Part shown: piece after piece, positions 55,788-63,388 of the stretch
How positions within the stretch are numbered: position 1 is the stretch's first letter
Layout of the letters: every line of letters starts with the position of its first letter
DNA from: Altererythrobacter sp. BO-6
Lineage (GTDB): Bacteria; Pseudomonadota; Alphaproteobacteria; Sphingomonadales; Sphingomonadaceae
Direction: 5' to 3'
Length of the DNA stretch: 64,000 nt
Assembly: GCF_011047315.1 (NCBI RefSeq)
Contig: NZ_CP049259.1
Location: 682,001 to 746,000, forward strand
Translations under genes and position numbers: made by a program
The notes under the pieces: model-generated
Told to the model about the DNA's origin: nothing
Seen by the model: the letters and a program-made list of their open reading frames with translations, nothing else
Database searches by the model: none

Positions 55788-56882
55788 ATGCATATTGGCA
55801 TTCCGGTTCGAGCACGCGATATTGATGTCGCATGGATGGAAGCTGCGCTTGCCGATCATCTGAATGGCACAAGGATAGAGCGCGTTGAAGCCAAGCGTTT
55901 GGCCGAACCAGGACAACTGTCTGAAGCAATCGACATTGTCGTCAACTATGATGATGTGTCATGTGCTCTCCCGACGCGCTATATAGCAAAACTGGGAAGC
56001 AACGATCCCGAAGTCATCGCTTTGACCCAGTTTTTCGGCCTCTATCGCCGTGAAGTCGCATTTTACCAAACCTATCACGACATAGGTCTTCCGAAGCCAA
56101 GGTGCTTCTACAGCTATTGCTCAAACGACCATTCGAAAATGGTCCTTTTGCTTGAGCATTTGGCACCTGCACGCAGTCCATCGTGGCGCCCCTCTCTTGC
56201 TGAAATCGAAATTGCCCTGAGCTACCTGCCCGCATTCCATGCCAAATGGTGGAATGCGCCGGGCCTCAAGGAACAAGCGTGTCTTATCCCCGCTAAGGAC
56301 AAAATACTTGCCGACAGCTTTGCTGCGGCCGCAGTTGGCGCCGACGAAGTAATGGCAACAGTTGGTGACGATGCGGAAAACGCGGTAGCCTGCGTTGTCG
56401 CCGTGTCGAAGAAAATCGAAAAGTGGCAAGCCTATGTTGACTCCAGAGACTATACGATCGTCCACTCGGACTATCATGGGAAGCAAATGTTTATGCCTTC
56501 AGCTGAAGGCGGCAATTTCTCCGTTATCGATTGGCAGTACCCATATGTCGCCGAGGGGCCATGGGACTTGGCTCGCTTGTTGGGCACATGCCTTCCCAGT
56601 TCGGATTGGGAGAAACATGGTGAGCGGCTCATAGATGCTTACTACCAGGGCCTCAGAGAGAATGGCGTGACTGGCTATTCCAAGGAGGATGTACTCGATG
56701 GAATCAGAATAGGCTTGGTCGTAAGTTCGATGCTTAGTTGCATCGCCACTGTGTCTACCGACCCGACCATCGTTTCGAAGGAATGCGAGGCACTCGGACT
56801 AGACTGGAAAGACGTTTGGTTCAGGCGTCACAATCGTATGATCGTCGATCTCGATGCTGAAGCACTAGTCCGAAGCATCTGA
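55788..56882 (+). CDS. Kinase-like phosphotransferase (APH / ecdysteroid-kinase-like)
   Basis: A 364-residue protein of the aminoglycoside phosphotransferase-like fold. The catalytic loop is YTIVHSDYHGKQMFM (His-x-Asp) and the metal-binding Asp is in FSVIDWQYPYVAEGPWDLARLL, as in CHK/EcKinase-like proteins. ATG 55788 has GAGG six bases upstream; a TTG at 55755 is less likely. The gene is more AT-rich than the housekeeping genes, a possible sign of transfer. The substrate is unknown. Confidence 0.8.
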   Translation: MHIGIPVRARDIDVAWMEAALADHLNGTRIERVEAKRLAEPGQLSEAIDIVVNYDDVSCALPTRYIAKLGSNDPEVIALTQFFGLYRREVAFYQTYHDIGLPKPRCFYSYCSNDHSKMVLLLEHLAPARSPSWRPSLAEIEIALSYLPAFHAKWWNAPGLKEQACLIPAKDKILADSFAAAAVGADEVMATVGDDAENAVACVVAVSKKIEKWQAYVDSRDYTIVHSDYHGKQMFMPSAEGGNFSVIDWQYPYVAEGPWDLARLLGTCLPSSDWEKHGERLIDAYYQGLRENGVTGYSKEDVLDGIRIGLVVSSMLSCIATVSTDPTIVSKECEALGLDWKDVWFRRHNRMIVDLDAEALVRSI

Positions 56883-56938
56883 CAGGCGGCCAAGGGGTTA
56901 CAGCTTATTGCGGCTTCATTGTTTTTGAAGCCACCAGC

Positions 56939-57058
56939 AAAGTCCGCTTGCCACCCATGAGCTGACTATTTCTCATCACAAGGCCGTGTCTAAAAGCTGA
57001 CTGGCAGCTTAGCCGCTGCATCGGAAAAAAGCGGACCGCCGAGTAACGACCCATTAGA
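56939..57058. repeat. GTCCGCTTT-family element, about 120 bp
   Basis: Left end AAAGTCCGCTTGCCACCCAT, inner AAAAAGCGGACCGCCGAGTA, right end ACGACCCATTAGAAG. More diverged than the 54.9 and 62.0 kb copies. It lies between the kinase-like gene and the GFA gene. Confidence 0.75.
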
Positions 57059-57132
57059 AGAAATGGGTTCTTGGCGTATTGTGCACTCGGATGCAGACTG
57101 AGACCTGCAGCGAGCAGGATGGAGAGGCACCA

Positions 57133-57578
57133 ATGACCCCCGTATTGCAAAATGTCATTGTGGAGCTGTGCAACTGACCTGCGAGGGCGATCCCTACCCC
57201 GTTCTCATGTGCTCTTGCGAATTATGTCAGAGGCGCACCGGCGCGCCAGTCCATATCGGAGCCTGGTTTCCTATCGAGAACGTAAAGATCGAAGGCGTGA
57301 CCACTGCCTTTACCCGCACGACAGGCGATATGGGCATGGAGGCGACTTTCCACTTTTGCCCAGTCTGCGGAACTTCGCTGTGGTGGGGTGGTCGGAGCAC
57401 AGGCTTCCTGGCAGGCAAGATCGGCATCGCCGGTGGCTGTTTTGCAGACAAGGACTTCCCGCCTCCCACGCACGCTTTCTATGACAAACGCAGGCACTCC
57501 TGGATCAACCCGCCCGAAGAGACCCAATGTTTTCAGGAAGTCCCGCCACCAGAAGTCATGGCCGAATTCATGAAGTAA
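57133..57578 (+). CDS. GFA-family (glutathione-dependent formaldehyde-activating-like) protein, frameshifted at start
   Basis: A GFA-fold zinc protein. KCHCGAVQLTCEG, CSCELCQRRTGAPVH and FCPVCGTSLWW give the full cysteine set. Only the part from GTG 57168 has an ordinary in-frame start, and it omits CHCGAV. The ATG 57133 has an excellent GGAGAGG ribosome site; it would join the domain if the A4 run at 57149-57152 were A5, giving about 148 residues starting MTPVLQK. A one-base deletion is therefore likely. Members of this fold usually bind zinc; the true substrate is unknown. Confidence 0.8.
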
Positions 57579-57625
57579 AGCTTCAGGCCGACAGGCTGAC
57601 CAATTGGGTTTTGAAAGGAAAAGAC

Positions 57626-58072
57626 TTGAGCAGCACAAAACCCGAAAGCGGCAGCAGCCTGGAGCACCATTTCCCGATCACACAGGAGAATGTGCAAGCA
57701 AGCTTTGATGCGATTTTTGCGCCGTGGATAAAGGCGATGGGACTTACTGATCTGCAAGTCTCGCAGGGATTTTGCTCGCTGCGTCTGCCGTTCTCCGGTC
57801 ACCTGAAATTCAGCAGCGGCGCGGTTTGCGGGCAAGCGATGATGTCAGCCATCGACACGGCTGCGTCGATGGCCGCAGGGACGACCGATAGAGTGCCGCG
57901 GGGGACAGTCTACCAGCACACGCATTTCCTGCGCCCGGCAATAGGAGGGGATTTCCTGGTCACAGCGCAGGTGAAGCGCTTCGGCAAGTCGAGCATCTAT
58001 CTGGATTGCTCGATCGTCACGGAAGAAACAGGCGCGCTCGTTGCACACGCTGTTCTGGAGTTTGCTGTATAA
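57626..58072 (+). CDS. Hotdog-fold thioesterase (PaaI-like)
   Basis: A 148-residue PaaI-type protein. GAVCGQAMMSAIDTAASMAAG is the central helix with the acidic residue, and QHTHFLRPAIGGDFLVTAQV the next strands. TTG 57626 is chosen because AAAGGA is just upstream and conserved-looking sequence starts after it. Lies 47 bp after the GFA gene. Confidence 0.8.
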   Translation: MSSTKPESGSSLEHHFPITQENVQASFDAIFAPWIKAMGLTDLQVSQGFCSLRLPFSGHLKFSSGAVCGQAMMSAIDTAASMAAGTTDRVPRGTVYQHTHFLRPAIGGDFLVTAQVKRFGKSSIYLDCSIVTEETGALVAHAVLEFAV

Positions 58073-58173
58073 CGAGACGGACGCAGAAGATGGCAGCATC
58101 GGACTATCCTGCAGAAAAGTCCATGGAAGCCATTAGAACGCAGTTCTTGTCCAAACTTGATCAGCTAACTGAA

Positions 58174-58301
58174 AGCGAGCGCTTTCCACCCAATCAGCTG
58201 CCAGTAAGTAGCTCGAAGCGGCATCCTGGAAGCAGACTGGCAGCTTTGCTGCGCTCCTAGCCGATAGCGGCTGGTCCGCTCGCGACCCAATTGCGGACGC
58301 T
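58174..58301. repeat. GTCCGCTTT-family element, 128-bp copy
   Basis: Left end AGCGAGCGCTTTCCACCCAA, right end CGACCCAATTGCGGACGCT. The inside (GGCATCCTGGAAGC, GACTGGCAGCTTTGCTGCGC, CTAGCCGATAGCGGCTGGTC) closely matches the copy at 59.4 kb. It is the main content of the 58073-58497 gap; the rest of that gap shows nothing clear apart from GAGAGGAACGG before the TonB-domain gene. Confidence 0.85.
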
Positions 58302-58497
58302 GGCGCTCTTGGCACATTAAGTTACATGACGCGGTTGTAACCGTGGCTTGGCATATCCATTTAAGATCTAGCTACCAGTCGCAATCGACGGTCTTAGGCG
58401 GGGCTTTCCTTCACGCGCCGCCACCTCCCTCCCTTACGCCTCTTAGTCGCAGCTAGGCCTATTCTGGCGAGCTGCACTCAATAGAGAGGAACGGATC

Positions 58498-59007
58498 ATG
58501 AATCCTTCCACATACTACACCAGAAGTCTGGGAACACGCGCATTAGCATTGGTCCTAACAGCAACCACTTTCGGCGTGTTCAACTCGCCTGCTGTGGGCC
58601 AGGAGTTGGTGGTCGCCGTGACACCGCCCACCGAAATGGAAGTGTGGTCAAAAACTGTGACACGCAATCTTGACCGAAGGCTCGCGCGACCAGGGATTGG
58701 CAGTACCAGCGGGATTGTACAGCTGCGTTTCACGCTTGATGAAGAAGGGCATCCGGAAAATATTCTGCTCTTTCGCAGTTCCGGCAACCGCCGAACCGAC
58801 AGGGCCGCGATGGACGCGGTGCGCTACCTAAACGGGCTTAATGAGGCTCCAGTTCGTAATGTGTATGAGCAGACCTTCCAGGCGAATATTGTTTTCGCCA
58901 CGGACCAGCCTGAACTCAAGCAATTCACGGAAGAGCTCAGGCTTTCGGAAATCGAGCGGCTTGCTCAAGCCAGTACAGATTCCGACGTTATTTCGTTTGG
59001 TGCCTAG
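58498..59007 (+). CDS. TonB C-terminal-domain protein
   Basis: A 169-residue exported protein with a signal peptide (ALALVLTATTFGVFNSPAVG) and a TonB-like C-terminal domain: GIVQLRFTLDEEGHPENILLFRSSGNRRTDRAAMDAVRYL. There is no long proline-rich linker or membrane anchor, so it is not a normal TonB; a periplasmic protein using the same fold is likely. The last 45 residues extend past the domain. Confidence 0.8.
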   Translation: MNPSTYYTRSLGTRALALVLTATTFGVFNSPAVGQELVVAVTPPTEMEVWSKTVTRNLDRRLARPGIGSTSGIVQLRFTLDEEGHPENILLFRSSGNRRTDRAAMDAVRYLNGLNEAPVRNVYEQTFQANIVFATDQPELKQFTEELRLSEIERLAQASTDSDVISFGA

Positions 59008-59137
59008 TGGCCGCACCTATAGTCGACTTGAACCGTCTCAAACCGATTAGCGCGATAACAAACTAAGACGCAGGGCTTGCCTGCAAACGTGCGACCCGAG
59101 AGATTAAGGGGCGATTTGCCCCTATGTCTCCGACTTC

Positions 59138-59170
59138 AGCCCTCGCCGTTAGTCGGCGGGGGCTTTTTTC
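59138..59170 (+). terminator. Rho-independent terminator
   Basis: AGCCCTCGCCG pairs with CGGCGGGGGCT (59154-59164) and is followed by six T. A smaller AGGGGC / GCCCCT hairpin lies just before (59107-59123). Probably ends the TonB-domain gene transcript. Confidence 0.85.
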
Positions 59171-59194
59171 TCAATGCCAACACAAGGAAGTGCG

Positions 59195-59383
59195 ATGAAG
59201 CGAGATTCTAAGTTTGTACTACTTCACCGAACCGATGGTTCGGGGGTGGCTTGCCGAATTGCGCAAGTCCTGTTTGTCGGGAGGGGCGAAAGGGGCGCAA
59301 TCCTCAACTTTCCGGGGGGAGCACAAGTCAATGTCCATGAGGATTTCGATGAAGTGATGGCCCTTCTTGAGGACACGAGATAG
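59195..59383 (+). CDS. Small protein, FlbD-like pattern
   Basis: A 62-residue protein starting at ATG 59195 after AGGAAG. The order of strands (FVLLHRTDGSGVACRIAQVL, then AILNFPGGAQVNVHEDFDEV) resembles FlbD-type small proteins, which assist flagellar regulation, but no flagellar gene is nearby. The match is by pattern only. Lies between a terminator and a repeat element. Confidence 0.55.
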   Translation: MKRDSKFVLLHRTDGSGVACRIAQVLFVGRGERGAILNFPGGAQVNVHEDFDEVMALLEDTR

Positions 59384-59391
59384 ACAATAGC

Positions 59392-59518
59392 CGACGTCCG
59401 TTTTCCACCCCATGAGCTGCCGCTAATTGGCTCCATGCGGCATCCTGATAGCCGACTGGCAGCTTTGCTGCGCTCCTAGCCGATAGCGGCTGGTCAGCTA
59501 ACGGACCAAGTGCAGACT
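59392..59518. repeat. GTCCGCTTT-family element, 127-bp copy
   Basis: Left GACGTCCGTTTTCCACCCCA, right AACGGACCAAGTGCAGAC. Internal GACTGGCAGCTTTGCTGCGC and CTAGCCGATAGCGGCTGGTC match the 58.2 kb copy over about 60 bp, so these two are recent relatives. Confidence 0.85.
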
Positions 59519-59623
59519 ACCCCCATGCAGATCAGATGGAAGGTGGCTAGGTTGTGGACGAACGCTATGATTTGCCAAGCCAAAAGCTTTACTGCATCAC
59601 TGGCGCAAGGGGAGGTAGGTCAC

Positions 59624-60364
59624 ATGAGTATGCGCCTGCGCCGTGTTACGGAACACATCAAGCAACAGAACTGGTTCGCCATCGGCATAGACTTCATAAT
59701 TGTGGTCGTAGGCGTGCTATTGGCTTTCCAGATAACTGCATGGAATGAAAGGCGGTTAGAGTTCGACAGGCTCGACGGCCAACTGGTCGCGGCCCAAGTT
59801 GAGATGCGGGAAAATCTTGATCGATTGGCGACTGTAAACGCCACTCTGAATACCCAAGGCGAACAACTGGCGGCTTTGCGAGCAATGCTGGCTGAACCCA
59901 GCGCCCAGGTTTCGGAAAGCGAGCTCAATCCGCTTATCTGGAACGCTGTCCCTGTTTACTCACTTAATCTGAGAAGAGGCGCACTTGAGATACTCCAGTC
60001 CTCTGCAATTTTCACACGGACGGCGACACCTGCGTTAATTGATCAAATAGAAAGGTGGGAAGAGGTCTTGTCGGACGCCAACCGGGCGCAAAATGATTGC
60101 CTGAATTCCAGAGATAATTTGCTCAACCCTTATATTATCGAAAACCTACCAGTTGGCTCGATTTTGCGGACTGCACCTGGAGCGGCGGACTATATCGCTC
60201 CGAGCCATTTTTCGATCGACCCTAGTGCGCTAGGCAGGGAATTTGACGGACTACTTGTAGCTAGGCAAATTTGCTTTCTTCAGGACAAGGCGAGCATCGA
60301 AACTCTTTCGGGTCTCACCGATCGAATAATTGAATTGGTTTCGGAGGAGAGGAAGCGGCTCTGA
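59624..60364 (+). CDS. Single-pass membrane protein (DUF6090-like)
   Basis: A 246-residue protein with one N-terminal helix, NWFAIGIDFIIVVVGVLLAF, after a short basic stretch, and a long soluble helical part (RLDGQLVAAQVEMRENLDRL and following). The start QQNWFAIGIDFIIVVVGV matches a family of uncharacterised proteins seen in sphingomonads and flavobacteria. ATG 59624 has GGGAGGTAGG upstream. Function unknown. Confidence 0.7.
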   Translation: MSMRLRRVTEHIKQQNWFAIGIDFIIVVVGVLLAFQITAWNERRLEFDRLDGQLVAAQVEMRENLDRLATVNATLNTQGEQLAALRAMLAEPSAQVSESELNPLIWNAVPVYSLNLRRGALEILQSSAIFTRTATPALIDQIERWEEVLSDANRAQNDCLNSRDNLLNPYIIENLPVGSILRTAPGAADYIAPSHFSIDPSALGREFDGLLVARQICFLQDKASIETLSGLTDRIIELVSEERKRL

Positions 60365-60383
60365 CCGCAAGTCTCGTGACGGC

Positions 60384-60446
60384 GCGTGTCAGTCTTCCAC
60401 CCAAGAGCCGTCGCGTTGACCTAGGAAAAATGGAGCGAGGAGCGGA
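60384..60446. repeat. Possible degraded GTCCGCTTT-family fragment
   Basis: GTGTCAGTCTTCCACCCAAG and, 35 bp later, GAGCGGACC resemble the ends of the family element. Too diverged to be sure. Confidence 0.4.
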
Positions 60447-60560
60447 CCTTCAACTAGCGGCTCAATTGTGGGGATTTCATCCGTTTATCCGTTTGCAATG
60501 GGAGAATTCTGCATGCAACGTAGCCTCCGGTCGCGCTAAATGGTCAAGTGGGGCTTTTGC

Positions 60561-61955
60561 ATGCAAATCACAAAGCGAGAGTTTTTGTCGGCTGGAGGCG
60601 TAGCAGCTTTGGCCGCATTTGGGGGCATTCCGAATGCTGCGCGAGCACAAGTTGGTCCGCCAGTTATCTCAGATGTTGGAAAACTCGAAAAGGTCCTAGT
60701 TCATTCAATTCTTCGGACCGATGGCCTCACCAGCCAAATCAGTCGCGATCTCATACCCGATGTTGACTATGATCCGATCTCAGCTGAGCAACAGCACAAG
60801 GCCCTGAATGATCTGCTTCGTCAAAGCGGCGCCGAACTGATTGAGGTAGCAGACGCTTTGGAAGCCGCGCGTGACGCCACGCTTGCCAATGGCATTTGGG
60901 AAGCTTGGATCGATGCATTTTTTCCTCGGCTTGGCACAAGCCCGAACGAAGTTACTGCCGAGCGGATCTTGGGCAGGGATAAGGACTGGCTCTATCGTCT
61001 TGATGCAAACGGCAACTATGCGCACTTTGTAGATCAGTTTACATCCACGATGTGGACGCGCGACAGCGCTTTCATGACGCCAAAAGGTTTGGTGATCTGT
61101 AATTCAAGTTCACCGCGCCGTGGCCGTGAAAACATGCTCTTGCGCTTCATTTATCGCTATTCACCGATGCTCCGCGATATTCCTATTGCATTAGATGCTG
61201 TCGAAGAGGGCTTCATCGTCGAAGGTGGTGACGCAATGGTCGTGGATGACCGAACACTATTCGTCGGCGTAGGAAACCGCACATCGCCCGAGGCTGGGGC
61301 GATCCTCGCCCGTCGATTGGGAATGGATGTTTACACAGTTCAGATTGGAACGCCGCCATTCCTCCGCGAAAACTACCCGGGCGAAGAAATTGATTTCAGC
61401 GCTTTGCGTCTTTTGTTTTTGCACCTCGACACGAGTTTCACTTTGGTCGGCCAAAAGCATGCGCTTGCCCTTCCCTATGTGTTTGAGTCTGCGCATGCAG
61501 AGGACAATCCACTGGCTCGGTATATCCGGGGAGCAGTTCGTCAATCGCTCCTCAAGACGGAAGATGCCGACAAGGCACTCAAACTACTCAACGGTATTGG
61601 CACTCTGACACGTTTCGCAGCTGGGAGCGGAAAGGCAGAGGATATCGAAGGTATGAAACTGGTCGATTTTTGCCGGGCTCAGGGCTATCGGATCACGAAT
61701 ACCGGTGGTGCGATACCGGCTGGTGATCAAGCCGCCTTTAGGCACTTCATGAGCGTCACATATCCTGAGCAGCGCCGACAAGCGTCGAACGTGGTTCAGG
61801 CCCTACCAGGACGCGTCATCGCTTATGAAGGCAATCCAGCGACTATCGCAGCACTGGAAGCCGACGGACTTATTGTTGACACTTTCCCGGGACGCGAATT
61901 GTGGAACTGGCACGGCGGACCACATTGCCTGACGCAGCCGCTATCGCGCTCGTGA
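60561..61955 (+). CDS. Exported arginine-deiminase-like protein
   Basis: A 464-residue protein of the guanidino-group-modifying fold. EGGDAMVV (Asp/Glu pair), HLDTSFTLVG (catalytic His region) and the C-terminal HGGPHCLTQPLS (catalytic Cys) match the ArcA type. It begins TKREFLSAGGVAALAAFGGI then NAARAQ, which looks like a twin-arginine-type or Sec export signal with only one Arg of the RR pair. Arginine deiminases are usually cytoplasmic, so an exported form is unusual. ATG 60561 is chosen; ATG 60540 would put seven residues before the signal. Confidence 0.85.
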   Translation: MQITKREFLSAGGVAALAAFGGIPNAARAQVGPPVISDVGKLEKVLVHSILRTDGLTSQISRDLIPDVDYDPISAEQQHKALNDLLRQSGAELIEVADALEAARDATLANGIWEAWIDAFFPRLGTSPNEVTAERILGRDKDWLYRLDANGNYAHFVDQFTSTMWTRDSAFMTPKGLVICNSSSPRRGRENMLLRFIYRYSPMLRDIPIALDAVEEGFIVEGGDAMVVDDRTLFVGVGNRTSPEAGAILARRLGMDVYTVQIGTPPFLRENYPGEEIDFSALRLLFLHLDTSFTLVGQKHALALPYVFESAHAEDNPLARYIRGAVRQSLLKTEDADKALKLLNGIGTLTRFAAGSGKAEDIEGMKLVDFCRAQGYRITNTGGAIPAGDQAAFRHFMSVTYPEQRRQASNVVQALPGRVIAYEGNPATIAALEADGLIVDTFPGRELWNWHGGPHCLTQPLSRS

Positions 61956-61981
61956 GCGGGAGCGCAACGTCACGTTGGCGG

Positions 61982-62106
61982 ACGTCCGCTTTCCACCCAT
62001 GAGCGGCCCAATTCCTGCCACGCAGCGCGGCCTGAGAGCCGACTGTCGGCTATTCGTGCGTGATGCTTGAAAGCGGACCAGCCGCTAACGACCCAAAAGC
62101 GGACAT
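61982..62106. repeat. GTCCGCTTT-family element, 125-bp copy
   Basis: Left end ACGTCCGCTTTCCACCCATG, right end CGACCCAAAAGCGGACAT; ends match inverted at 10 of 11 bases. Inner AAAGCGGACCAGCCGCTAAC is also present. The best-preserved copy. Lies between convergent deiminase and PepSY genes. Confidence 0.9.
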
Positions 62107-62125
62107 GCAGATTCTGTTCTGCCGG

Positions 62126-63388
62126 CTACCAGAATAGAAATGCGATTGCTGGAACGACCGTGACCAGCGCAACGCTGGGCCACTTCCATGCGCCAAGATA
62201 ATCCAGGAACGAAAGGTTGACCCCCTCGCGAATGGCTAAGCGGGTGCGTTTCGCGTAGATACAGGCACCTGTCACTGCGAGGATGGTGAGCAGGAGACCA
62301 AACACCGCCCATATGATTTTCGTCACCAGCCCGCCAAAGGTGCCAAAATGCAGAGGATCGACTGTGTGGACGATACGCTCGCCGATGCCCATTTCGTGGG
62401 CGGTGCGCTGGCCGACGATCGCACTGGTGGCAGGATCGATAAAGACGGCATCTGCGCGTTCTCGAACGAGTGCTGCCTGCCAGTGACCCTGCACGATTAC
62501 CGGGTCCGTCTCGGTATAGGGGAGGTAGATCGCAGTAATTGCGATCCCTGGCTTTGCCTCGCGCGCGATCGCACTCCAACGATCTACCTGTGCCGCACTT
62601 GCCGTCGTTATGGAGTGAGAAACCTCAACCTGCGGCGTTGGCGAATTCCAGTCGAGCCCACTCCACTCGAAGAAGTAATAGATTGAGGTTAGCGCGATCA
62701 CGGCGGCGAACCAGGCCGACCACAGGCCGAAAAGCCTGTGCAGATCACCCAACAATGTGCGTAGGTTTCTGTCCACACGCGGCATCTTGAAGAACCCACG
62801 CCAGAACTTCTTGTAGATGATGAGGCCGGTCACCAGCGAGCCCAGCAAAACGAACGCGAGACTGCTGACCAGGTAGAAACCCACGTCGCGCGGGATGAAG
62901 AGGTAATAGTGGATCGCCCGCATGAAATCTTGCAAGCTGCGGCCGTATTCATGGCCCGTCACGGTGTTCGTGCCGGGATCGACGTAAATGGTAAAACCCT
63001 CACCGGCTGCATCCTGCGCGCTCACGCTCTTGGCGAAGTAGCTGCTGTCGCTGCGGTCGAAGGTGCCGATGCTTGAGAGCGTGGCATCTGGATAGGCACG
63101 CTGCGCCGCTTCCCACATCGCGCCCCAGTCCTCGGTCCCGACCTCGTGGGCGGTCGCCCGCACTTCGGGCTTGTAAAGCCACTCGATCTCATGGGCGACT
63201 GTGGCGATGGTGCCTGTCAGACATACGAAACCGAGAAACAGGCTCAGCTTCAACCCGAAGATATTATGCAGCCAGAAGGCCACGGGCCGGGGCTTTTGCT
63301 TCTTGGGGTGCAGGGCCGCGCTTCCTTCGCTGGCCGCGGCGAAGGAAGTTTCGGGTTGGGCCCGTTCGAGGCGGCTAGAAGCGTCCAC
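62126..63388 (-). CDS. PepSY-associated membrane protein
   Basis: A 420-residue PepSY_TM protein, a type found as reductase or helper beside siderophore receptors. Membrane segments include LKLSLFLGFVCLTGTIATVA, VGFYLVSSLAFVLLGSLVTG, WSAWFAAVIALTSIYYFF and KIIWAVFGLLLTILAVTGA; HNIFGLKLSL, HEIEWLY, AIHYYLFIPRD and LHRLFGLWSAWF carry conserved His residues that may bind haem. GTG start 63388 overlaps the upstream TonB receptor stop by 14 bp. Confidence 0.88.
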   Translation of the reverse strand: MDASSRLERAQPETSFAAASEGSAALHPKKQKPRPVAFWLHNIFGLKLSLFLGFVCLTGTIATVAHEIEWLYKPEVRATAHEVGTEDWGAMWEAAQRAYPDATLSSIGTFDRSDSSYFAKSVSAQDAAGEGFTIYVDPGTNTVTGHEYGRSLQDFMRAIHYYLFIPRDVGFYLVSSLAFVLLGSLVTGLIIYKKFWRGFFKMPRVDRNLRTLLGDLHRLFGLWSAWFAAVIALTSIYYFFEWSGLDWNSPTPQVEVSHSITTASAAQVDRWSAIAREAKPGIAITAIYLPYTETDPVIVQGHWQAALVRERADAVFIDPATSAIVGQRTAHEMGIGERIVHTVDPLHFGTFGGLVTKIIWAVFGLLLTILAVTGACIYAKRTRLAIREGVNLSFLDYLGAWKWPSVALVTVVPAIAFLFW

